Assembly (NCBI GenBank): GCA_034190875.2
Contig: CM067356.1
Coordinates: 17,670,206-17,734,205, forward strand
DNA length: 64,000 nucleotides
Reading direction: 5' to 3'
Source: Urechis unicinctus
Lineage: Eukaryota; Annelida; Polychaeta; Xenopneusta; Urechidae
In this document: one piece after another, positions 15,201-29,195 of the stretch
Layout of the letters: the number at the start of each line of letters is the position of its first letter
Numbering within the stretch: the stretch's first letter is position 1
The notes under the pieces: generated by a model
Seen by the model: only the letters and a program-made list of their open reading frames with translations
Told to the model about the DNA's origin: nothing
Databases searched by the model: none
Translations under genes and position numbers: made by a program

Positions 15201-15500
15201 AATAAAACAGGTGGGCCGATTCGCGAATCATTAGTTCAATGAACAACTCACAATGAAATCATTCGCAGATGTCGCCGTCGCACTTTGTCCCTTTGACTGC
15301 GCAATATACTCATTATAAAGGTTTTTCTGGATTTTGTCATGACACAACTTCATATGACCGCCGCCCAAGCTCTTCTGGTTTGTTATCACTATTCGAAGTA
15401 AACATCTATACTAATTTACTCTTGCACTTGAAGCAGGAATCTCGTAATGACCATGCATGCGTAGTAATGTACACGAAAGACAGATCCATTAAGTTCCGCC
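15201..15500. other. Low-copy spacer
   Basis: No repeat, RNA or gene recognised. An 81-codon frame runs into the minisatellite and has no supporting features. Confidence 0.4.
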
Positions 15501-15806
15501 GCTTCCATCACTGATTTGCCAGGTGGTCGCTTCCATCACTGATTTGCCAGGTGGTCGCTTCCATCACTGATCTGTCAGGTGGTCGCTTCCGTCACCGATT
15601 TGTCAGGTGGTCGCTTCCATCACTGATTTGTCAGGTGGTCGCTTCCATCACTGATTTGCCAGATGGTTGCTTCCATCACTGTTGAAAGGTGGTCGCTTCC
15701 ATCACTGATTTGTCTGGTGGTCGCTTCCATCACTGATTTGACAGGTAGCCACTTCCATCACTGATTTGCAAGGTGGCTGCTTCCATCACTGATTTGACAG
15801 GTAGCA
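15501..15806. repeat. 28-bp minisatellite, about 11 copies
   Basis: Consensus unit of 28 bases beginning GCTTCCATCACTGATTTG and ending CAGGTGGTC. Units start at 15,501, 15,529, 15,557, 15,585, 15,613, 15,641, 15,669 (a 26-base variant), 15,695, 15,723, 15,751 and 15,779. Later units are more degenerate than the first six. Confidence 0.95.
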
Positions 15807-17730
15807 CAGAGTATGCACATCCAATTCGAATATGTTTTGCAAGGAGGAAAAAAAATGATTATGTATGTAGCGCGTGTATCTTTTTAAGCCTCTCATCAAC
15901 TTCCGCCGTAACTGATCATGCTACATGGTTACAATGAACAGCTGCATATGAATGGACCATCCAATACATAGCGAACCTCATACGCGCTCTCACGAATTTC
16001 GCTGTCTAGATTCCACATTCTATTTCTGGAACCTGAATCCATCACGTCAATATTCTTGCTGATGGCCAAAGTGGAAAACTGATCCATTGGCATTTGAATG
16101 GATAGTTTATCAGGCGTCAAAGACTACCATTAAGTGTTTATATGATGACATCAGCATTAATCAGCCTTATATTAGAAAAATGGGAATTTAAACGCTTAAT
16201 TAACGTTTATACGTTAAATAATGCCTACATCCATCGTACATATATTGTCACTGGATAGGGTATTCGTTTGAAACTGTGAAATCGTATTGCTTGGCATATT
16301 GAATTATGTCAATGTCGGGAACGCTCGGTTAGCGTCTATAGTTTGTCCTTGACCGTGACAATGAAGCACTCTGATGTTTTGTTCGTAAGACTGCATAGGA
16401 TTCGTTGGCGACATCATTTTGCAAATATAGTGACCCTGTTTGTGTTCTGATATTTCTTACCACTATCTAAAACAATATTTCACATTGACGATATTATATC
16501 CTTATCTTACAGTGAGGCTAGGCTCGACACGCAATATGATGGAGTAGACATCATTTATAATCGGCGCAGTGTGCTTAAGCGCCCCCTACAAACAACAAGT
16601 ATAGGTCAGTGACTGAATTTTGAATACTGCCAAAAACTTAAATCAATTAGGTTGTCCATTTGCTTGTTTGACAGCTTTGCACTCTAATGACAAAAATCAT
16701 TCAGGTCATATGTTCATATATATATATTTATATAAATATATACATATTGCATCAACCGAACGCGAACTAGGCAGGAATCAACGTGTTTTCGCCTCGCGGC
16801 GTCAATCTTTATTATAATATTTCGCCATAAGCGTTCACACAAAGATGAACAAATGCTGAGATGTGTTCATCCAGCAATTGCTTTTCTATATCTAGCGCTA
16901 CCTGATAAACAATACGGTGATAAATAAATCATAAGCCTTGCTTAAAATTTCTTTGTAGCAGAAGGAAATCAATGCGGCGTATATAGCAATTCGTCTTGCA
17001 TTGTCTTCATAAGAACCGTGTAGATCTTTAGGGTTGTCCATCGAAGGTTTTGGGTTTTACCTGACAGAGGTAAGAAATATTTTATTGTATCGACATACTG
17101 ATCAGGTTTGCTATCCCCGCAATTAACAATTATTTGTGAGCAGTATACACATCACAACCTGTCCCCCTTCATTTTAATGCATATATTCCTTTTCCATCAG
17201 AATCAGAAGCAAAGATGACGAGTTAGCCATATAATATTAGATGAAATAGGTAGCGCCATGTGTCTGAATATTCCATCTTCTCACTAATGCTTGCCCAGAG
17301 GTCAGACGTAATTCTTGAGTGCTGCAACTTTCGATATCTGCTTTCAAGCGACCTTTCGGAAATTCTCTCCCTCAGCCTGCCTGTTACGACGCCTATCGAT
17401 CCTATTACATTGTTCAAGCTTCGTCATATGATGTTATGCGTCAGACGCTGATATGAGCTATGTCCTGCTTTATTCTGTGAGAACGTGTTACCAGTTTGTC
17501 TAGTGGAGTTTCTTTTGACAATATAAATGTTGTGGAGGATTCATTCGCCATGCCATTGTCAAAGGCCAGTTTAAAATACAGCGAATTCTGTAACAGGCAC
17601 GAATAATTTCTAACGTCACATAGAGCCAATATAGGTATTAACCTTAGGGCTTGTGCCTTTTATGTGCTGACACCTAAAGACGACTGCCTAGTTAGCAAAT
17701 GAATATTAAGGTGTCCCCAACCTCTTTGGG
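15807..17730. other. Low-copy non-coding stretch
   Basis: Nothing recognisable: no frame above about 65 codons, no family motif, no tandem structure beyond a short TA-rich run near 16,715-16,745. Possibly ordinary intergenic DNA between the monomer array and the receptor cluster. Confidence 0.5.
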
Positions 17731-17734
17731 AGTC

Positions 17735-18245
17735 CCCAGGCGCGGACGGGGATATATTTGTATATGATTGTTTGAAGTACCCCATTAAATGCTAAACTAT
17801 AGTCCAAGACTGGTCCTTGGTGCTGCCTCTCGAACCAGATTGGACTCTGGGTGGTCTCCTTCCTCCTCTAATGAGCCTCCTAGGTCGTCCTCCGCATGTG
17901 ATACCGAGCCCACCGACGCCCTATCTCCCGGGGAAGACTTTTCCCTAGCCCCAACACCAAACCAACCCACTCCCTCTCTCAGAAGTATGTTTATTCACCT
18001 GCCCCCAATAGCGGACCGACCCCCGGGGGGTGGGGGGAGGCACTTGGAAAAAAAGAGGTTTGCTTTTAGCCTCTAGGTTAGCATTTAGTACATGTTAGTG
18101 TTTTAGTTTATTGTCAGTGTGTAGGGGAATGTTTTTGTGGGTAGACCATGTGTAGGGGTATGGTTTAGTGTCTAGTGTCTTGTCAGTGTTAAGGGGTACA
18201 CAGGGACCGACCCACTCCCTATCGCCTGGAGAAGACGACTCACCT
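17735..18245. other. GC-rich island with an internal duplicated segment
   Basis: A sharp GC rise in an A+T-rich neighbourhood. A segment near 17,908-17,968 (CACCGACGCCCTATCTCCCGG) recurs in diverged form near 18,205-18,262. Between them lies a G-tract followed by GCACTTGG (18,027-18,048), the same motif as the left end of the element at 39,297. A 95-codon proline-rich frame (17,789-18,076) is a by-product of composition. It may be the remains of a mobile element; family not identified. Confidence 0.4.
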
Positions 18246-18331
18246 GCCCACAACACCGAACCGATTGAAAATTTGTTTCACCAAGAAGATAGCTTGTATA
18301 CTCATCCTATGAGAAGACGATAGAAGGGACA

Positions 18332-18556
<225 letters not shown>

Positions 18557-19498
18557 GTTCACATACAGGCCTGTCATTAATAATACCCATACATATTTTT
18601 GATGCGATTGCGTCATCTTTATGTACATACACTGTATTATGCCATATAAGTCTATACATTCTACCACAATTTACATGACTTCATATAAATAGTCAAAGAA
18701 AGAGCTAAATAATTTCCACCAGCAGCGTATATATGTCAACAGCAAATAGAGACCATTTTGCTCACGGCATGCGATGCAGAGCAACGAATCTACAACAAAC
18801 AAGCGGTAATCATGAAGACGTAGAAGACGTGATTGTCGGTTCTGTCACAACAACATCCGGTAACTACAACCGAAGGGCAGCATTTTGTATTGTATATGTT
18901 TAATAACCAATATAGCAGATATCTTTCGGAGGCTTGGTATTTTAAAAGAGACACCACTAATTCATGAAACGAATTTGCTCAGTTTTAAAGGCAGTATAGA
19001 GGACGAAATGTGCTGAACTTCCTGGTTGAGCAGAGAAGAATGTTGACTGCGCTCTTGAAAACCAGTCTGTAGTCAACAAACACTCAGGTCACGAAGCAGA
19101 ACAAAACACTCCCAAACCCTGGCAGTAACGAGTCAATAGGACACACGATAGAAAAGTAGCGCATTCACTGCGATATTATGGTAAGGCGCGTTCGTTGACA
19201 TCTATAATATCGCTGCGCCTCTTGAGTGTGGATGGCCGGAATGTGGATGCCAACAGCTGGAAGGACGTCACGCGGGTTGTTACTCAGTCTCATCTGTTAT
19301 TATCAAGGTACGTTTTCAATGTCATCACTGGTCCGTGAAATATTTGGTTGAAGTTGTTCAAGTCATAGAAACCTTTGATGTCATGACATGTCGTTAACCT
19401 TAGATATGACTGTGCCCATTGATAGTCTACGTTACATTAGAGGGTGGCCCTGAAGCAGTACGAACGTTGCTTATTAGAGATTATATATGTACCCAAAC

Positions 19499-20529
<1,031 letters not shown>

Positions 20530-20613
20530 ACCTACACTTTGAAAATACCCGTATTTTCGACATTTAAAAAGTCAACGCTGCAGTAATCTGAGACACAGTG
20601 ACCCCCCCCCCCA

Positions 20614-20620
20614 AACACAC

Positions 20621-20716
<96 letters not shown>
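20614..20716. repeat. C-tract and (CA)n microsatellite in intron 1
   Basis: A run of about eleven C bases followed by about 50 CA repeats, with one CG interruption near the start. It lies just 3' of the hAT-like insertion and about 185 bases before the exon-2 acceptor of copy 1. Confidence 0.97.
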
Positions 20717-20718
<2 letters not shown>

Positions 20719-23700
20719 CCTCATTTTCATCAGTAGTATAACCTTGTTAAAATGTGGTCGAGGAATTTTAGTTCCGTCATGAAATTATATTCCAATATAG
20801 CAGGTTCAGTCAAAAGCAGCCATACACACACATGATATCATCCGTGAGACGGTTACCACTCGCAAGCTTTCATTATGATGATGTCAAAACTTTGTTCCAG
20901 TTGTGTGCAACTTAGACGTGTACTATGTGCCGGCCAACTTGAATCTGGCACGAGGGATGTGTGACGCCAATGGACTTGCGCTACCGAGGACTGCAGCTGA
21001 CAACATGCGAGTTGTTCAACGATTACAGCAGTCTAACATAAGTGCCACCTGGATAGACCTTACAATCTCACCTGCGCCGTGGAACTGGATAACAGGTTGG
21101 TGGGCTTAAAAGCTCGGATGCTTATCACAAACAAGTGGACTTAGAGCCCAGAGTTACGTTTACTTATGAACAATTTTCATATAACTGGCTACTCATTGAC
21201 TATGATTTAGTTATGACTCACAATCTATCGTGAGATATTTTGATGCACCAAATATTGCGGTTGGATGGCGCATGTACATGAATTGGTTGAATGAATAATT
21301 TCAGCCGTCTTATGTGTGGTTTTGTAGATGGCGGGTACGCGATCCATTAATACCAGGGTTGTTATAACTTATCATCTCTTCACGTCCAGCGGATGATGAC
21401 TAATAACCTTACTAACGTAAACACGTGCATGGAATTGTGTACTGGTTACCTCTACGTAGGACTGCAAACAACCAGTCGTGACTCTGTGAGCTGTGTTTGT
21501 ACAAACGAAGCAGATATAGCATCAGCTGTGTCTGAATATTGGTGTTATTCGTTTTGTAACATCACCAATGACAGGCCATTTTGTGGAAATAACAAGTTGA
21601 ACACCTATCGACTCTTGTCTACTAGTGGATTATCGTCATTGACAAACGGAGATGTACCATATTGGAGAGACAACCATGGCCTCGACACCACATCGCCATT
21701 ACTGTGTGCGTCGTTTTTAATCAGATATGGACCTCCATACATCAGACACATTCCACAGGACTGTCGCACCAAGTTACCAACTATCTGCGAGTCAGGTACG
21801 AATAACTTGCATTTGGATCAAATGGTGGAGGGAACATTATGATTAAGCAATTTCAATAAATTATGGAAATAAGATCATGAACTGTCATTTTGCATACCAA
21901 TGGCGCATCACATATAAAGTTATTTCTACAGATAATGGGATTGTAACAAGTTTCGACCGTGCATCATGGTTTGAAGCACGTAAGCTGTGTCGTGAGTATG
22001 GTATGAAGATTGTTCGCGTTTCGTCACCAAACCAAATCAGCATCGTGGCGCTTAACATAATTGAAGGCTGGACGGCTTTACGTGGGTGGACATGGAGGTC
22101 TCAGGGTAATCACTTGGCTTTTCATATGACACAATATTGCTTTGGCTGAAAGTCTGGTTTCAATATTTTCTTTGCGACATGTTGGTTACCAGAGCAATAA
22201 TGCAGTCAACTGTAACCAGATATGCTTGTTGTGAATAAGTATTTTGTTGACACGCGGCTTAGGGCTCGAAATATGTGATTTGGTCTTCACCAAATGGTCC
22301 GTGGGTGATCCAAAGAAATCAGAGGGTGACTGTATCGCTGTTCTTAAGAACGGTTTCTGGCAAAATGTCCACTGTGACACAGAGAGAACCTTCGTGTGTG
22401 GTATGCTCGTTTATTTGCGAAGAACATGAATTCATTGTTCTCGATATTTGATAGTCATTTTCATTATAAAGTCATGATTTGAATCAAACATTGAACTTCG
22501 ACTAGTAGGGATGCATACTCCGTTGTCAACAAAGATGCAAAATTGACAAATGTGTGTTGCAGAAGCGTCATCGAACTGATCTTCACCAACTGAATGCAGG
22601 TCATCCATTCCTACAACATCAGCAAGTACTTTGTACCATAGTGACCCACTTGCAACCACAGCTTCAAAACCGGTTACTAGCACAGAATCTGAACGACATA
22701 GAGAAAGCAATACACCCACATCCAGTCTGACTGACATTACTCACATCACATCATCTGCTGCCCACCTCACCACGAACCGCGGACAGGGTTCTGATAAAAC
22801 AAGTGCGTTACTACTCCTCTAAAACTATAATTACCTCGTGGATTGCCATTTAAACATCAGACGGTTAAACAAAGGTTAAGCCTGGGTCATATCGTTTTGT
22901 AAACATAGATTGCATGCTGTTCATGTAAATACCATACTACATTTCTTGAGTTCAAATGAACTACACACATTGCTTTGTGGATTGTTTTGTGTTGCATTGA
23001 GTATGGCAGATGATGCAGCAGGTGGACTGGATGTGGTTGGTGTTGCTTTGGGGACGTCAATAGCGATCCTACTGCTAGCAGCAGGATCTCTCCTGGCTAT
23101 CTTCTATCTTCGGTAAAAGTACATTTTGAACCGATATATATGAGTTGAAATGTTGTCAACAGGAAGTAATGCTGACTACCTGTTTTATTTTTCAACAGAC
23201 GGAGCAAAAAAAATAGAAAACGCTCCCCGGCAGGTAACCCAGAGCCCAGCTATGAAAACGTCACGCCAAGACTAGACAACAATACCAACCAACCACACAT
23301 CTATGAAATGCCTGCGAGAGTCTCAGAACCTGACGTGCATGAATATGACACACTGGCTGGTATTAACCAGCGCTGATGTCAATTATTATGAATGCGATGA
23401 CAACAAATACAACAATCTGAGATGAGACACACACGCAATGGATGATTGGTTTGTGATGTATGTAATCATGTTTTTGTTTTCATGAGAATGTCTCCAAAAC
23501 AATGGAATGCATGTACTTAGGCTGTGTGTTAACCAACATGTTTGCAACTTACATTCAAAGCTCATGTATGTTTTGCAATATTCAATAATTTAATGTAAGT
23601 TATGAGTTACATATTTTTATTGACATGTCATTCCTATTGCAGAGAACAATTCGGAAGCTTTGCCGTGGATATATAGGTTATCTAGCTCAATTAATTGTGG

Positions 23701-24270
23701 TCTATGTGACGGATACAAATAGGGAATATAATAAGAGAAACATATTTAAGGACCATCTGTTTAGGGGAATATGCAATTGTTAGTTTATACGAGAAGACGA
23801 ATATGTGTAAATGTACCTGTCATGCGTCAGTTTTCTGCCCGACTACAGGCCCTAGATCTTGTGAGAATGCCACACGGACATATTAGGTGATATCGTTGGC
23901 ATATACAGTTGCTGGTATATATAAAAGCCGGTAAACAAACTTATTTCAAGCAACTCACGGACCTGTTATAATATGTGATGTTAGTTGGCTAGGACGCAGA
24001 CGTAATGACCAGAATGTCAAATGTCCACATCACTATAAAAAGACTTCGTGAAATAACTTCCTAAGTAGAACACCCGCAGACCGATATCACTCCATAAAAC
24101 TACAGCGGGACACAAATATCAGGAATATGTAGGTTGATTCGATCCAGCGTGTTCTTGTATGCTAACTAGGAGATCAGAGTTCAGATTCTCAGCAACTCCA
24201 AATCATTTTGAACGTTTGGTTTACCGCTTAATCTAATCGGTTAACAACTGTTTTGGATAAAGTTGTTAAT

Positions 24271-24777
24271 GTTAATCCATCTAAGCGGATGATGTTTTAC
24301 TGCAAGGGATATCAGTGTGACTAACCACACTACAGGACGCGGGTAGGGTTGTATCTAAACGCATGTTTTGGAGTCTTCCTCCTTTCTTTAACTTATTAGT
24401 ATTCAAGTGTGTTTGATACATCATCGACATTGATGTGTTAGGTTTCATACATTCGCTGGATGATTACCGCCATTTACAGACACACAAAGTCTAACATTAT
24501 TAATGGGCGATTTGTCGCACATTATGCGTATCCTGTTAGCAAATCGCGTCACATCAGCCGGTAAAAAATTATGCCCTTTTCGTTGTGGTAAATTGAACAT
24601 TGGTATGAGCTTATTTAAATATCCCGATTATGAACAGATGTAAGCATGCTACAAATAGTCGTCCTCGCCAACTTTCACAAGTCTCCCTCCGAAACCACCT
24701 GGAAAGTTTTTAATGCATCTCATTCCAGTTGGAGAATCTACGTTATGTTTCAATTAGTCTGAATGCTAGCACCATAG
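24271..24777. other. Spacer 3' of receptor unit 1
   Basis: No gene recognised. A short imperfect inverted pair (GGCGATTTGTCGC at ~24,507 and GCAAATCGCGTC at ~24,539) is visible. Confidence 0.4.
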
Positions 24778-25144
24778 TTAGTTACTACCCAGGATAATGA
24801 ACGTCACCTCACGTCCCTTTTGACCATCTGAGTGCATGTAGAAGTCTGAAAGCTTGGGCTCAGAGTTCAATAGGTCAACGGATTTGCCTGTAATCCGGTA
24901 GTAGTCAAGAATGACCTCATCGATCCCAGAAAGTATGCTCGACATGGCCTTGGTGGCAGAGCTGCTCATTGATGAAGTCCAGCCTCTCTGTTTGCTTCTT
25001 TGCCCATGGTGCCTGCGCAGACTGAAGCTGCTCAATTGCCATATCATGAGTTAACATTCCGCGTCCACTTGGCTGCTTTGTATCTAAGAGAATGAGAAGT
25101 GAATGCAAGGGCATTGACAAGGGCAAATCCAACAAGTAGCGCAA
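24778..25144 (-). pseudogene. Unrecognised coding remnant, minus strand
   Basis: Two overlapping minus-strand frames (75 and 89 codons) have protein-like composition: one contains KKQTERLDFINEQLCHQ, the other KSVDLLNSEPKLSDFYMHSD. Their style (balanced, charged, no low complexity) differs from the random frames elsewhere, so this looks like a worn fragment of a real protein. I do not recognise the family. It may belong to the decayed element that follows or be an independent retrocopy. Confidence 0.4.
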
Positions 25145-25790
25145 TCTAGGCCATATTGTTTACTTCAGTATATCACGTGGTATAATCCCTTGTTTAATTA
25201 GCATATCCTTTGTGACCATGGCTAGAGCTACATCGGGTCCTTTAATTGTACGTCCTGACTTTTGCAAACAAAAGCAGCATACAAAGGTTGCCCAGAGGAT
25301 GCGCTGCGAGAATAAAACCTGTACCACCATGCTAGTAGTAAAAAAACAATGCTACCGACACCCAGAGTTCTCCGGTCTCCCATGTCGTCCAAAGATGATG
25401 GGGCCTTTCTATGATCGGAGGCTATTCTACCACAGCAATTTCCTTGTCTGTAGCTGATCTAAGCGTGGCCTCAAGGAGCTCTCCCAGAAGCTTATCCTGT
25501 TTGGCTTTTCAAGCTGCAGCGCCCTTCCGCCATGCAGCAAACGTTTAGCGTTTTTTGTAGGTCGTTCATTACTTATCCTCTTCCCCAAGCCCGTTTGTTG
25601 TCTCTGCCGCAAGATGGGTGTTGGTTTCCTCCGAGGACTTGTTTGCTTCAGTCTGCGTCCAGGGGTTCCGTCACGCTTCTCGCCCTAGAGTCCATAACAA
25701 GACAAGGTCTAAAATTGATGCGTCTGAATATCCATTAGACATGTTCGTTAATCTTCAAGACAGCCCCAGCTTACACAATCAATGCAAAGG
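25145..25790. other. Interval between coding remnants
   Basis: Several 60-80-codon frames on both strands, none recognisable. Composition is more coding-like than the surrounding receptor introns, so it may be part of the same decayed insertion as 25,793-27,254. Confidence 0.35.
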
Positions 25791-25792
25791 TT

Positions 25793-27254
25793 GTGACCTT
25801 CATAGGGTGCGTCCGACTCATGAAACTAAATTGTGATACGAACCCTCAGTTTTCTATGACGACATCTACTAATCTTGTCTCTAAGCGTGCATCTACTTAT
25901 CTTGTCTCTAAGCGTGTTACTAGCGGAACTGTGCATGAGTTCAAGATTCAGTTAAGGGATAATAAGGGACGGCTAGTGGACAATTTACAAAATGTCAATA
26001 AAACGAGTATTTATGGAAATCAACAGATAAAGACGGACCTCTCTAAATATGCAATGAAGGCATTTGTAGTGGATTAATCTGGTGGTACTAGGACTTGAGG
26101 CAAACAAGCAGTATGTGAATCGCCAAAAAGAGGAGGCAGTCAGAAAATCTAACCAGAAGCCAATTATTACGCTTTGTTAAAAGTGGCCCCTATTTGGATG
26201 AAACGTAAACCTAGCGTTGATTTGTGGGAGCGATTGATGGTTCACTCGAATGATTGTAGCTATACCATATAATCACGTGGCAGGATATTATGTATAGGGT
26301 GACTGCACCAGCGAGCCATCCTGCAAGAGTCGCCCCAAAAGAGTATTATGGCAGATAATCACATCCTTACAAAGGATATACCCTGTTATCAAATGGTAAG
26401 ATAATTTGTGCATTTAACTCAGTGGATGCAGTAGTAGTTAATGTTGGTATGTGCTTGGCACAGGTGGCGTATGTGTAATGTCTACAGTAGTTGTTATTCC
26501 CAAAGCCACAGTGTTGGGTGCTTATTGGGCCGCTTGTGGACTACTAAAAATATTATCATTTGGCGACTGACCATCAACGTAAAAAAAACATGATCAGATC
26601 CGTATTCTAGCAGAGAGCAAATTGAATACATTTGCTGACATTGTATCGACAGCACTTGAAGATGGTAATATCTCGGATCAGGAGTTTGAAGTTGTCTTAG
26701 CTGAGGGCACAAATATACCCAAATAAAGGAAGAAATTAAGGCAAGATTTGTCAAAGCATACCAGACTTTCAATGGATGCAGAAAAGATGCTGATCCAACG
26801 TGGGAAAGACAAAGCATTAGAAGGCATAAGAAAACAAACTGGGTGCTCCTGCTTCTACACCAGCATGAATGATATCTACTTACCGCAATACACCGAGTGA
26901 TTTCGTTGCGCTGACATTTACTCCCTGTATATACCAGCTTATTGTATAAACGAGGGTGTTATGTATAGAAATGAACACCAAAGAGTGTATTGCTGAGCTT
27001 GAAGGTTGTGTAAAGAGTTGAAGTTAGATATAGATTATCTGAAAGAAGAGAAAGTAGAATTAGAGATCGAGCTGAGAGATGTCAGTGATTTTGAGAGTAA
27101 GAACAATGACCTTGTGCAACTGAAAGATATTGTGAGAGAGAGTCTAAGAACCATGACTTTATCCATTGAGGAGCTTGTCAGCAAGTGCACACGAGCTTGT
27201 GAAATTCTGGTTCCAGATATTACACGTCAACAAGGTGTCACTCTCCCCGTTTAA
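25793..27254 (+). mobile_element. Fossil of an unidentified mobile or virus-like element
   Basis: Three plus-strand protein-like fragments lie in series: a basic fragment ending near 26,077 with NKGRLVDNLQNVNKTSIYG; a fragment near 26,600-26,830 with LAESKLNTFADIVSTALEDG; and an 82-codon coiled-coil-like fragment at 27,006-27,254. The second resembles, from memory only, uncharacterised proteins that recur with large mobile elements in cnidarians and molluscs, possibly Polinton or adintovirus relatives; the family is not established. It is clearly broken, with several breaks, and no complete gene remains. It lies between receptor units 1 and 2 and is absent between units 2 and 3. Confidence 0.35.
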
Positions 27255-27514
27255 CTCAAAGCAGTGGATAGCCCTGAGGGGCGTAGACACCTTGGCCTAT
27301 GGTCACGTAAGTTTGCTGGCGGGCCCGTTGGAGGGTTGAGCCCAACCCGACTCGCCTCCCTGTAATTGCTCATGAGCCGCGTAGCCCTGTTAGGGGGTCA
27401 ACTTAAAAAAACAACAAAAGCGAGGAAGGAGCCGAACGCTGTATGGGACATAATAAGTAATGTAGTGCAAATGAGGGGCAGTGCGCCAGAACCGCCCCTC
27501 TCTATACTACTCAA
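27255..27514. other. GC-rich linker before receptor unit 2
   Basis: A GC-elevated stretch (27,255-27,390) followed by an open 71-codon frame. Unrecognised; possibly the tail of the decayed insertion. Confidence 0.35.
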
Positions 27515-27933
27515 TAACTACGACGCTCTTTCCAATGCACTAGCGACTACCTCTCGTGTGCTTTGCGCCCCCAGGCAGTGATCAGTGATTCATTGATCTC
27601 GGCTGCCATCAGCTCTTTTAAATGTCAAGTAGATATTTTCGGCCTTTTAAAAGCAAATGATCACGGAGAACGATATTGCGTTGAACTTCCTGGTTGAGCA
27701 GAAGAGAATATTCACTGCGATCGTGAAAGCCAGGCAGTATTCAGCAAACACTCATCTTACGAATCAGAACAAAAACCTCCTATTCCCTGACAATGAGTCA
27801 AAAGGATATAGAAGACACATTGGAAAACTAGCACACCCACTGCACGTATAGTACTTGTACACCTTATGGTAAGACGCGTGCGCTGACATTGATAATAAAG
27901 TTACGCTTCTTGAATGAGTGTGGATTAACGGCT

Positions 27934-29195
27934 ATGAGGACGCCAACAGCTGAAAGGACGTCACGCTGGGGGATACTCGGACTTTTCTGTTATTATCAAA
28001 GTACGTTTTTAATGTTATCAATGGTCTGATAAATATGTAAAGCACTTAATGAGGTTTTCTCTGGCTATTGGTTGAAATTATGCAAATCATTAGAGACACC
28101 CTTGATGTCAAAAGCCATTACCTTGCTGTAAACCTTAGATATGACTGTGCTCATTGATAATCTTCTTTACATTAGTGCGTTACGCAGAAACAAGAAGGAA
28201 ATACTTCAAATTGCGACTTTTAAGAAGTTAGCGCGGCCACTAAACCAGACTATATGTCAAATGCAGTAGTCTGAGACACATTGACACACCCTGCACCCGT
28301 CACCTCCAACTAATATTCTCACCAGCCGTATGACCTTGTTCAGAAGTGGTCGAGGGGTTTTAGTTCCGTCATCAACAGCTATTTCGATATAGCAGGCTGT
28401 GCAAGGCATCGATTTTACCCGAGTGAATAGCAGCCATACACATCAATAATATTATAAGCGAGAGGGTTGCTGCTCGAAAGAACGTATTTTGCTCTATTCT
28501 TATCAAACGATGTGTTGGCTTCCTCCACTTGCTGTGACATTGACGGCACAAAGTGTATTTCTTATGTAAATCAACAAGCATTTAATCAATAATGCCACCA
28601 TGCAATAATTAACACTTTGATTATGGGAGACGTTTGCTCCAGTTGTGTATAGTCAGGAAATACACTATGTGCCGGCCAATTGAGTCAGGCACGAGAAGTT
28701 TGTGACGCCAATGGACTGGTGTTACCGATGACTGCAGATGACAACATGCTAGTTACTCAACGATTACAACAGACAAGCATAAGCGCAACCTGGATAGATC
28801 TTGCAATCTCACCTGCTCCCTGGAACTGGATAACAGGTCGGTGGGCTCGAAAGATTGGATGTGTGTTACAAACAAATTGACTTAAGTCCAGCAGCTACGT
28901 TTTAGTATGTACAATTTTCATATTACTGCCTACTCATTGACTATGATTTAGTTAAGGGGCTGTCCCACACCTAATTTAAGGGCTGGATGCCGCACGCCTC
29001 TATGTCGAATGAATCAGTATAGCCACCTTGTGTTCGGTTTTGTAGATGACGACTACGCGATTCATTATGACCAGGGATGTTACAACTTATCATCTCTTCA
29101 CATCCAGCGGATAATGAGTAATAAAGTAACTAATATAAACACGTGCATGGGAATGTGTACTGGTTATCTCTATATAGGTCTGCAGAGAGCCAGTC
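27934..29195 (+). pseudogene. CTLD-WSC receptor, copy 2 (truncated)
   Basis: Remaining exons: 27,934-28,000, signal peptide starting MRTPTAERTS; 28,643-28,836, first half of CTLD-1, one base shorter than its paralogs, with a resulting frameshift that gives an early TGA near 28,681; and 29,046 to about 29,195, the first part of the WSC exon, in frame through the first cysteines (DQGCYN, NTCMGMC). Near 29,195-29,220 the sequence passes directly into the 3' flank that lies beyond the last exon in copies 1 and 3 (GACCATCT then TTTAGGGG). About 2.25 kb, holding the rest of WSC, CTLD-2, stalk, membrane segment and tail, is therefore deleted. It cannot make the receptor; a short secreted product is also excluded by the early stop. 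Confidence 0.8.

Noticed and set aside
15501-15806. CRISPR-like spacing of 28-bp repeats
   Set aside because: There are no distinct spacers; units abut directly. The host is eukaryotic and no cas-like genes are present.
17789-18076. 95-codon proline-rich frame
   Set aside because: Follows from GC-rich sequence; no domain, no start context, and part of an internally duplicated non-coding segment.
18603-18700. Search for tRNA-like or SINE-like internal promoters across the window
   Set aside because: Isolated GGTTCGA or GATTCGA strings (for example near 40,951 and 24,136) lack a matching A box or acceptor stem; no tRNA or SINE called.
19232-19240. Upstream ATG (19,232) as the start of receptor copy 1
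   Set aside because: In frame, but the matching ATG in copy 3 (34,603) is out of frame and copy 2 lacks it; the ATG at 19,241 is shared by all three copies.
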